Of a stretch of 20,455 bases of DNA, positions 1 to 6,440 are shown piece by piece. Position numbers and translations under genes: made by a program. How positions within the stretch are numbered: the first letter of the stretch is position 1; each line of letters opens with the position of its first letter. The notes beneath the pieces are model-generated. The model ran no database searches. It worked only from the letters and a program-made list of their open reading frames with translations, and was not told the origin of the DNA. The stretch is from Candidatus Falkowbacteria bacterium UBA2355 (lineage in GTDB: Bacteria; Patescibacteriota; Patescibacteriia; Patescibacteriales; Patescibacteriaceae): positions 1 through 20,455 of the forward strand of contig DDTV01000019.1 of the NCBI GenBank assembly GCA_002344425.1. Direction: 5' to 3'.

Positions 1-576
1 CAGTTCGGCGCGCATGCGCGCCAAGCGAAGCCAACGGGTTTTAAAAACTCCGAAGGCGTAATTATCTTTTAAAGGCCGATGCTCTAGAGTGTAGTCGACT
101 CGCTTGATAAGGCCGGCCACTTCCGTAGGCGCGTCCGGCAAGGCGACAAAGGAAATTTTATCTTTACGGAAAAGACAAATTTTTTCCGGCCAGCTTTTTG
201 TCAGATATTTTTTTCCGTCAAACAGCGGCCAATTGAATTCATAGGCCGCAATCTTAGAATCACTTACTAAAGAAGGCAAAGCTCGGCGCAGGTCATCGGA
301 CAAAAATTCATCGGCATCAATTCGCAACAACCATTCTCCACTGGCCTGTTCATAAGCCGGCACCAAATGCGGTTCCATATAGCCCCAAAATTTACCAATT
401 AAAATTTTGGCGCCATAAGCACGGGCGATATCAAGACTGGTATCGGAACAAGGTCCGTCATGCACAACGATGATTTCTTGAACAAGACCTTGCAAACTTT
501 TAAGACAGCGCTCTATCAAAGCCGCCTCATCTTTAACCACTAAGATTGCACTTATGGTATTTAAATCAGCCTTCAT
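1..576 (-). CDS. Family 2 glycosyltransferase, 3' end cut by window edge
   Basis: Reading from the ATG at 576 gives 192 residues with no stop before the left edge. It is a GT-A fold family 2 glycosyltransferase, expected to move a sugar from a nucleotide-sugar donor to an envelope glycan or lipid-linked acceptor at the inner face of the membrane. Visible signs are an N-terminal strand ISAILVVKDEA, the loop VVHDGPCSDTS (about residues 37-47) where most relatives have a DGSxD motif, and the metal-binding DAD in RIDADEFL (87-89). It closely resembles the next gene upstream (566-1402), so the two are a tandem duplication. The start overlaps the stop of that gene by 11 bp and has no Shine-Dalgarno sequence, which suggests coupled translation. 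Donor and acceptor cannot be read from the sequence. Confidence 0.9.
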   Translation of the reverse strand, partial: MKADLNTISAILVVKDEAALIERCLKSLQGLVQEIIVVHDGPCSDTSLDIARAYGAKILIGKFWGYMEPHLVPAYEQASGEWLLRIDADEFLSDDLRRALPSLVSDSKIAAYEFNWPLFDGKKYLTKSWPEKICLFRKDKISFVALPDAPTEVAGLIKRVDYTLEHRPLKDNYAFGVFKTRWLRLARMRAEL

Positions 577-1402
577 ATTGATTTTTACGGCTGCGAAATA
601 CCAGCCAATTGGTCAAAGCTCGGAAAAGACCCCACATAAAAACCACTCGCCAAGCAAACAAGCCTTCTTTATAAGCGCCCGAATAAAGATTCTTAACAAT
701 CACAAAGGCGACATCAAAAGGCGTAATCAGCAAAGGGTGTTTTATTCTCAATAATATTTTTTTCGACCAGCCGTCAGCCCGGTATTGGAATTTTTTAATG
801 GCGGAAAAATCTCCGACATAGAGCTCAGCTTGAATTTTGGCGGCGGTCAACCATTTGGTGCAAAATTTTTTCCAAGTATAGTTGTTATAAGTCGGGCGAT
901 GTTCAAGCAATAAAGGCAGGCGCTTGACCTTGCCCGGAACGCCGACCACAAAATCATTGGGCGTACCTAAAAACGACATAACGGAATGTCTAAACATCGC
1001 CCGTTTAAAAGGCCAATGTTTGGTTCTATAGCGTTCACCGTCGTACAATGGCCATAAAAATTCATAGGCATCGACGTTTTTCTCTGCGGCGAGTTTTGGC
1101 AGAGCCGCTTGCAAATCAGGCGATAAAAATTCGTCGGCATCGATTTGCAGAATCCATTCTCCCCTAGCCGCTTCATAGCTCAGGGGGCGATTGGGCTCGG
1201 CCGAAGCCGCCCGTTCAGCGATAATTATTCTGGCACCGTAGTTCGCCGCAATTTCCAAAGTCTTATCGGCGCAAGGTCCGTCATGAACTATGATTATCTC
1301 GTCGGCAAGCGGCACTACGCTGTCGAGACAACGCTTAATGACTCCTTCTTCATTATGAGCTACCAGACAAACGGAAATGCTGTTTTTTTTAGTGTCGTTC
1401 AT
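566..1402 (-). CDS. Family 2 glycosyltransferase (WaaE/KdtX-like)
   Basis: A complete protein of 278 residues. The N-terminal half is a GT-A domain: first strand ISVCLVAHNEE (about 9-19), loop VHDGPCADKTLE (39-50) replacing the usual DGSxDxT, and DAD in QIDADEF (88-90) for metal and nucleotide-sugar binding. The C-terminal third is basic and hydrophobic (for example FAWRVVFMWGLFRALTNWLV), typical of membrane-associated members of this group. It should act on envelope glycan or lipid-linked saccharide on the cytoplasmic side. It overlaps the methyltransferase gene upstream by 14 bp and the paralogous transferase downstream by 11 bp, so the three form a translationally coupled operon. The stop codon is TGA. 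Family assignment is firm; substrate is unknown. Confidence 0.92.
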   Translation of the reverse strand: MNDTKKNSISVCLVAHNEEGVIKRCLDSVVPLADEIIIVHDGPCADKTLEIAANYGARIIIAERAASAEPNRPLSYEAARGEWILQIDADEFLSPDLQAALPKLAAEKNVDAYEFLWPLYDGERYRTKHWPFKRAMFRHSVMSFLGTPNDFVVGVPGKVKRLPLLLEHRPTYNNYTWKKFCTKWLTAAKIQAELYVGDFSAIKKFQYRADGWSKKILLRIKHPLLITPFDVAFVIVKNLYSGAYKEGLFAWRVVFMWGLFRALTNWLVFRSRKNQYEG

Positions 1403-2198
1403 AGCGGGCGCTTTTCTTGGCGACGATTCTTATAATGCCCATATGCTCGGGAAAAAAGCGACTGCCTAATCTTTTTAAAAGACTGGCCTCGGGCAAATGC
1501 GGCACGCTTTGATATGAAATTATTTTCGCACCCAGAGATTCGAGAGTTAAACGCAAATCAATCGGATTAAGAAAAACGGTCGCGTCATTGTCCGCATACT
1601 CAAAAACCGGCGCTGGTTGACGGTAGATGAATTTTGCTTGATGAGTAATTGTTCTGCGCATCAACCAAGCGATATTGCGCAGGGCATCGCGCAACAAATC
1701 CCAGTTAGATTTATTGCCTTCAAAAGTTCGTCCGGTTTTAAGCCGGTAAGCATTATACATATGCTTGGCGCTCAGCAAATTCGGCGAATGAATCAGCAAT
1801 AAGCCGTTCAATTTCAAAACTCGCAATGATTCGGTTAAAACCTTTGGTACGTCACTGACATGTTCGAGCGTATTGAAAGAAGCAACGACGTCAAAGGAGC
1901 CGGAAGAAAAAGGCAATTGCAATAAATCGCCGAGCTGGAAATCGGTTTCCGGAAAACGCTGTCGGGCATAATCGATAAATCTTTCACTGCCGTCGATACC
2001 GATAATTTTAAAACCGCGTCGGCGCAAAGCGTCAGCCGCTTGGCCCGTACCGCAACCCTGATCCAAAACCGTCGCTCCGGGGCGGGCGTAGTGAATAACA
2101 AAATCTATATACTCCTTGAAGCTTTCTTCAGGATGTTCGCTTAAAAGTTTGAAATATGTATCCGAGGTATTATAAAATTTTTTCTGCTCTTCATTCAT
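1389..2198 (-). CDS. Class I SAM-dependent methyltransferase
   Basis: A 269-residue protein with a Methyltransf_11-type Rossmann domain. Motif I is TVLDQGCGTGQ (about 43-53), the acidic residue ending strand 2 is in GIDGSERF (D69), motif II is GDLLQLPF (90-97), and the post-motif region is FDVVASFNTLEHVSDV. This layout is that of UbiE/BioC-like small-molecule or glycan methyltransferases. The region after about residue 150 is a lineage-specific cap that probably holds the acceptor. It sits between a Wzy/WaaL-like gene (7 nt gap) and two glycosyltransferases (14 bp overlap), so a sugar or lipid-linked glycan is the likeliest substrate; this is inference from context. There is no Shine-Dalgarno sequence before the ATG at 2198. 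Confidence 0.9.
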   Translation of the reverse strand: MNEEQKKFYNTSDTYFKLLSEHPEESFKEYIDFVIHYARPGATVLDQGCGTGQAADALRRRGFKIIGIDGSERFIDYARQRFPETDFQLGDLLQLPFSSGSFDVVASFNTLEHVSDVPKVLTESLRVLKLNGLLLIHSPNLLSAKHMYNAYRLKTGRTFEGNKSNWDLLRDALRNIAWLMRRTITHQAKFIYRQPAPVFEYADNDATVFLNPIDLRLTLESLGAKIISYQSVPHLPEASLLKRLGSRFFPEHMGIIRIVAKKSARYERH

Positions 2199-2205
2199 AA
2201 GCTTT

Positions 2206-4305
2206 TTAATCGACTCGCTTGATTTCTTCCAACTTCTGCCGCGGCGAAGGCAGGGTCGGATCGATTTTCAGAGCTGTTTCATATTCGGCCTTAGCCTTGG
2301 CAAAGTCACCTTGGCTGTAATAACTCAAGCCCAGCAAATCATGAAAATAAGCCAATTGACGGCTAATTGCCTGATTGTGGCCGCTAAAAGGCGGTGCTTC
2401 ATCGGGCGAAGGCGTAACGGCGATGCCGTCATTAAGCAAGCGTCGTCCGGTTTCATAATCGCCCTGCCATAACTTCATACGAGCGTAATCCTGATAGGTT
2501 ACCGTAATATACTTATTTATGTCCAGTAAGCGCAGATAGGCCTTTTCGGCTTGCTCATAATATTTTGAATCAATATAGTAGCCGAGAATAGAATAGGCGT
2601 GCGCCAAATCTATCAGGGTGTAAAATTGAGTTTCCCGTTCCGGAATCGTCGCCGCTTGATCGATTATATTGCGGGCGATTTGCTGCCGGCTTTCTTCGCT
2701 TGAAGCGGCCGAAAAACAATTAACCGCATGATGCAAATAAATTCGCGCGTAATAATGGCTGACCGGATACCATTCCAAAACTTTTTCCATATTATCAAGC
2801 ACCTGACGGCAATCGCCGCGGGCTTCAGCTCGTTTGACTTTCATATAATAAGCATCAGCCACCATCGGCCGCAAACTATAACCGTAAAATAAAACCCCCA
2901 GCAGAATAATCGTTCCCGAGGCGATAATATAACGCGAAGCAGGCTGAAAAAAGTTGAGCTTTAATTCCCTGTTCAAAGTTTGATGACCGTAATTAAGAGC
3001 CAGTGCCAGCAAAACATATAATAAGAAGGTCATGGCCGTTAATGAAAAACTGAAGAGATTATTGACGCCATAGGCTAGCAAAGAAGACATCAGAGCCAGT
3101 CCGAGCCAGTAATCTTCTCCTTTGGAACTGCGCCAGCGTTTGAAAAAGGGCTTCATTATAAAATAAAGCAAGAGGGTGAAAGTCGCCGCGCCGACCAAAC
3201 CGAATTGCAAAAGAAAATCCAAAGGCGCATTATGAGCTCGATCGGGGAAAGAATTCATCCTTTCATAATAAGCCCAAATCGGTCTGTATTCGCTGACAAA
3301 GACACTGGCCTGCACATCGGGGCCAAAGCCGAAGAGCTGGCGCTCGAGAGGAGCGTTCTTAAAGGCCTGCCAAGCCGCTTGCCAATAGAATAAGCGCGTA
3401 CCGGCCGAACCGATTTTAAAATCAAAGATGGTAACCAAACGAAAAACCAAGCCAGTCGGCTTATAATCAACGCTATTAAAAATAGCCGATCTGACCGGTG
3501 CCAAGCTTAATATGATGAAAATTATCAAAGCTGCCAAGGCCGAAGTAAGCGCAATTTTCTTGCGGCCGAAATACCATAAAGCGGCCAAGCCGGCGACGAT
3601 TAAACTGACGGCGAAAGCGACCCAGGCACTGCGACTGTAGGTCAATACCAAACAAGCCAATTCCACAGCGGCAAGGATGGCGAATAAAATCTTATGCCAA
3701 CAATGCCGAGCCAAGAAAACCGCCGCGTATATTGTCAGGGGCAAACAAACAACTAAATAATGCCCGAAAAAATTAGGCTGACCAAAGGTTGAGAAAATAC
3801 GAAACAAAGAACTTTCCGCCCAACGCAGGAAGTCCAATCCCAAGGCCTGCATAAGTCCGTAAATAGAAGCCACAGCGGCCGCCGCAAGCAACCAAAACAA
3901 GAGATGATTGAATCGACGTTTGTTATTGATGAAAGTGGCGATTAAATAGAAGATCAAGAGATAAGACAAGAGATTAATAAAACCCTGTTGCCTTTCATAA
4001 CTGCCGAGCCAACTGATATTGGGGTGCAGGGACAGCAAGGAGCTGACAAAAAAAGCAGCTATTAACAAGCCCCAAGCAAAAGCCAGCTGGCGCGAGGCAA
4101 AAAGCCTAATTTTACCTGACCGCGCCGCGAGCCAAAGCCAAGCCAGCAAAGCCATGCTGATGAAAAAACGCAGAGCGGCCGATTTGTTCAAATCAAAAAC
4201 CGTATAATTTTCCTGCAAGAAAGCAAAATATATCGGGACGACAAAGACCGAGCCGTACAAGGAGGCGAGAATTATTTTCTTGAGAATTATTTCGGTTTTA
4301 TTCAT
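2206..4305 (-). CDS. O-antigen ligase/polymerase-like membrane protein with C-terminal TPRs
   Basis: A 699-residue protein. Residues 1 to about 440 are a dozen or so hydrophobic spans, and a further span at about 457-477 precedes a soluble domain. Family signs are GSYERQQGF (101-109), FGQPNFFGHYL (174-184), LTYSRSAWVAF (221-231), and the large-loop motif RAHNAPLDFLLQFGLVG (356-372) characteristic of Wzy_C/WaaL proteins. These transfer or polymerise glycan from undecaprenyl carrier on the outer face of the membrane. The C-terminal 220 residues carry TPR-like repeats; the clearest is the last, starting GLSYYSQGDFAKAKAEYETA near 659. Fusion of an O-antigen ligase domain to TPRs is common in several phyla and may recruit partners or acceptors. 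It heads a run with a methyltransferase and two glycosyltransferases. Ligase cannot be told from polymerase here. Confidence 0.88.
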   Translation of the reverse strand: MNKTEIILKKIILASLYGSVFVVPIYFAFLQENYTVFDLNKSAALRFFISMALLAWLWLAARSGKIRLFASRQLAFAWGLLIAAFFVSSLLSLHPNISWLGSYERQQGFINLLSYLLIFYLIATFINNKRRFNHLLFWLLAAAAVASIYGLMQALGLDFLRWAESSLFRIFSTFGQPNFFGHYLVVCLPLTIYAAVFLARHCWHKILFAILAAVELACLVLTYSRSAWVAFAVSLIVAGLAALWYFGRKKIALTSALAALIIFIILSLAPVRSAIFNSVDYKPTGLVFRLVTIFDFKIGSAGTRLFYWQAAWQAFKNAPLERQLFGFGPDVQASVFVSEYRPIWAYYERMNSFPDRAHNAPLDFLLQFGLVGAATFTLLLYFIMKPFFKRWRSSKGEDYWLGLALMSSLLAYGVNNLFSFSLTAMTFLLYVLLALALNYGHQTLNRELKLNFFQPASRYIIASGTIILLGVLFYGYSLRPMVADAYYMKVKRAEARGDCRQVLDNMEKVLEWYPVSHYYARIYLHHAVNCFSAASSEESRQQIARNIIDQAATIPERETQFYTLIDLAHAYSILGYYIDSKYYEQAEKAYLRLLDINKYITVTYQDYARMKLWQGDYETGRRLLNDGIAVTPSPDEAPPFSGHNQAISRQLAYFHDLLGLSYYSQGDFAKAKAEYETALKIDPTLPSPRQKLEEIKRVD

Positions 4306-4311
4306 AAGCTA

Positions 4312-4350
4312 TAAAAAATACAGACCACCACCAAAGGCAATGATCTGTAT
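4312..4350 (-). terminator. Rho-independent terminator after the prepilin gene
   Basis: On the minus strand, ATACAGA-TCATTGCC pairs with GGTGGTGG-TCTGTAT across a TTT loop. All 15 positions pair, the inner part using several G-U wobbles, and six T residues follow directly. It lies 16 nt after the prepilin stop and ends 7 nt before the start codon of the downstream ligase gene. A weak promoter-like TTGGCC-N18-TAAGAT ends at the foot of the hairpin and could start a downstream transcript that lacks the full stem. Confidence 0.85.
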
Positions 4351-4366
4351 CTTAAAAATCTAAAAA

Positions 4367-4798
4367 CTAGTTGGCCAAGCCGTTCGGCGTTGTTCGGTGC
4401 GTACCATCAGACAAGTCGCCAATATCGGAACCCAAGCAATACAGAATGGTGTATGAGGTGTTTGACGAAACGTTGGTATAGGTGTAGTTGGTGCTGGCCG
4501 GGCAGTTGCCGTCATTATTCGGACTCGGGTTGGACGGGACAATGGCCATGTAGGTGGTTGTATCATAAACCAAGGCCTGACCAGGGGTCACCAAGGTCGG
4601 ATAGCGGCCGGCATCATTATAGTACAGCTCCAAAGCTGACATAAGCTGACGCATATCAGCCACACGTTTTGCATCGCGCGATTTGACACGAGCATTGCCC
4701 AAGGCAACAACGGCCAAGGTGGAAAGAATGCCGATAATCGCGATGACGACCAGCAATTCAATCAAAGTAAAACCTTTACGGTTTATCTTTTGTTTCAT
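4367..4798 (-). CDS. Type IV prepilin / pseudopilin (PulG-type)
   Basis: A 143-residue protein with a class III signal peptide: MKQKINRKG then FTLIELLVVIAIIGIL. Prepilin peptidase should cut after G9 and methylate F10, leaving a mature protein of 134 residues with the essential Glu at mature position 5. The hydrophobic helix runs to about residue 34, followed by the amphipathic segment RDAKRVADMRQLMSALELYY common in Parcubacteria-type pilins and by a small globular domain. C99 and C121 could form the C-terminal disulfide loop. It is the last gene of the pilus block, but it has its own consensus-like promoter (4822-4850) and strong terminator (4312-4350), as expected for an abundant major subunit. 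It could be a minor pilin, since no other pilin gene is visible. No prepilin peptidase gene lies in the window. Confidence 0.95.
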   Translation of the reverse strand: MKQKINRKGFTLIELLVVIAIIGILSTLAVVALGNARVKSRDAKRVADMRQLMSALELYYNDAGRYPTLVTPGQALVYDTTTYMAIVPSNPSPNNDGNCPASTNYTYTNVSSNTSYTILYCLGSDIGDLSDGTHRTTPNGLAN

Positions 4799-4821
4799 AG
4801 GGGATTTATTAATATGTTTAT

Positions 4822-4850
4822 ATTATAGCGAAAAAATAAATAGACCGCAA
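4822..4850 (-). promoter_or_regulatory. Sigma70-type promoter for the prepilin gene
   Basis: Minus-strand TTGCGG (4845-4850), a 17-nt spacer, and a perfect TATAAT (4822-4827). The predicted start near 4815 gives a leader of about 16 nt to the ATG at 4798. The leader ends AAATCCCCT and has no Shine-Dalgarno sequence. The -35 box lies 1 bp from the pilC stop codon. Confidence 0.8.
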
Positions 4851-4851
4851 G

Positions 4852-6060
4852 CTAAAGCTGACTGACTACATTATACATCGGCAAAAGGATGGCCGCAACC
4901 ATGACTCCGACTCCGATACCCATAATAACCATTAATGACGGCTCAATTAAAGACATCAGGTTGGCCAGCATGGTAGTTATCTCCCGATTATAGAAATTGG
5001 TCACTTTTTCAAGGGCAATATCCAATTTTCCCGTTTTTTCGCCGACTAACATCATCTGCGAAACCATGCTCGGAATTTCCTTGGTACGGACAAAAATGGT
5101 ACAAATTGAATTTCCGCTCTGAACTTCGGCAATGGTTTCTTCAATAATTTTTTGGTAGTAATTATTATTAACAACTTCGCCCGCGACGCGCAAACTCGAA
5201 GAGATATTAACACCCCCGAGCACCAAAGTATTCATAGAACGGGTAAAACGGACCAAGTAAATCATCTGCAGAAGCTGGCCGAAAACCGGCAGCTTCAAAA
5301 TCAAATAATCAAATTGATTGCGACCGCCCGTGCTCTTCAAATAAAATCGAAGCAAAATCACGAAGGCCGCCAAGGCAACAATAATCACCCACCAATAACC
5401 TATCAAAAAAGAAGAAATAGCAATCATGATTTTGGTGGCTGTCGGCAATTCTCCGCCGGTCTCGACAACAATGGCGGTTAATTTCGGAACCACGAAAATC
5501 ATCATCATGAAACCGATGCCTATCATCATCAAGGTGACGAAAACCGGATAAATCATCGCTCCCCTGATTTTCGAGTTCATATCATAATCTTTTTCCATCT
5601 CGTCTGCGATATAATCCAAAGCATCATCCAATTTTCCGGATTGCTCGCCCGACTTAACAACGCTGATATAAAAGTTGGAAAAGAGTTCAGGGCGTTTTGC
5701 CAAAGAACCCGACAAGGTTCCGCCCGAATCGACTTCGTCGCTGACTTCGGCGATAACGCGTCGCATTTTCGGCTTGATAGATTGTTTGGCCAAAATTTTC
5801 AAAGCCTCGACCACTGGAACGCTGGCGCTGACCATGACGGCGAATTGTCGTGAAAAAGCCACCAAGTCTTTGGTGTTAACGCGGGAAATAAGATCAAGCA
5901 AACGCGAAGCGCCGTGAATCGAAACTTCTTTGAGAGAAACGATTTGAAAACCGCGGGCGGTCAGTGTGTCGATCGCCTGCGCTTCATCATAAGCTTCAAC
6001 CGTGCCGGTTTCCTGACGGTTATTGCTCGGGTTGATTATTTTAAAATTAAAAGTTGTCAT
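4852..6060 (-). CDS. pilC: Type IV pilus inner-membrane platform protein PilC (GspF family)
   Basis: A 402-residue protein of normal family length. After an N-terminal domain (about 1-60) come two T2SSF repeats. The first has FSRQFAVMVSASVPVVEAL (69-87) and VVKSGEQSGKLDDAL (134-148); the second has RFTRSMNTLVLGGVNISSSL (271-290) and MLVGEKTGKLDIAL (337-350). Hydrophobic spans lie near 168-192, 211-238 and 373-396. PilC is the platform in the inner membrane that couples the ATPase PilB to pilin insertion. The start codon overlaps the stop of the receiver gene upstream as ATGA, so translation is probably coupled. The prepilin promoter starts immediately after its stop codon. Confidence 0.96.
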   Translation of the reverse strand: MTTFNFKIINPSNNRQETGTVEAYDEAQAIDTLTARGFQIVSLKEVSIHGASRLLDLISRVNTKDLVAFSRQFAVMVSASVPVVEALKILAKQSIKPKMRRVIAEVSDEVDSGGTLSGSLAKRPELFSNFYISVVKSGEQSGKLDDALDYIADEMEKDYDMNSKIRGAMIYPVFVTLMMIGIGFMMMIFVVPKLTAIVVETGGELPTATKIMIAISSFLIGYWWVIIVALAAFVILLRFYLKSTGGRNQFDYLILKLPVFGQLLQMIYLVRFTRSMNTLVLGGVNISSSLRVAGEVVNNNYYQKIIEETIAEVQSGNSICTIFVRTKEIPSMVSQMMLVGEKTGKLDIALEKVTNFYNREITTMLANLMSLIEPSLMVIMGIGVGVMVAAILLPMYNVVSQL

Positions 6061-6437
6061 GCTTTAAGCAGTTGTTTGGTCTTGGCGACGACTTCGGAAG
6101 GATCTAAATAAGCCTTTATCCAATAATCTTCAGCGCCGCCTATCAAACCTTGTTCGCGATGAGAAGGATCGCTTAAATTGCTCAATAACACCACCGGAAT
6201 GGCGGCGGTTGTCTTGCCGCGTTTCAAAGCCTTTAATACCGCAAAACCGTCCTCATCGGGCAGCATGATATCCAAAAGAATTATATCTGGCTTAAAGGCC
6301 TTAGCCTCTTCCAAAGCTTCAACCGCGGTCATGGCGCCGCGCACCGAAAAACCTTCGCTGACGAATTTAGCGCTGTACATCGAGAGAATAAAATGATCGT
6401 CTTCGACCAAAAGTATTTTTGCGGACTTGGCTTTCAT
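6057..6437 (-). CDS. Single-domain response regulator (CheY-like receiver)
   Basis: A 126-residue protein that is a receiver domain and nothing else. The acidic pocket is E12-D13-D14 in LLVEDDHF, the phospho-acceptor is D56 in IILLDIMLP, the switch residue is S86 in VVLLSNLS (Ser in place of Thr is common), and the conserved Lys is K108 in WIKAYL. All residues needed for phosphotransfer are present, and there is no DNA-binding or other output domain. It lies between pilB (3 nt gap) and pilC (4 bp overlap) in one operon, where many bacteria carry pilT. The inferred role is to tune pilus assembly through protein-protein contact. No kinase adjoins it; a candidate kinase lies at 15016-15804. Confidence 0.95.
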   Translation of the reverse strand: MKAKSAKILLVEDDHFILSMYSAKFVSEGFSVRGAMTAVEALEEAKAFKPDIILLDIMLPDEDGFAVLKALKRGKTTAAIPVVLLSNLSDPSHREQGLIGGAEDYWIKAYLDPSEVVAKTKQLLKA

Positions 6438-6440
6438 AAT

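Noticed and set aside
7..22. A perfect 16-bp GC-rich palindrome at the left edge
   Set aside because: It lies in the reading frame of the first glycosyltransferase (codons for Ala-Arg-Met-Arg-Ala), and the paralogue has the same protein segment without the palindrome. It is probably a codon coincidence.
4851..4866. A possible terminator after pilC from the repeated AGCT units
   Set aside because: The stem would be 4 bp with a 2-base loop, too weak. The T-rich stretch after it is the spacer of the prepilin promoter.
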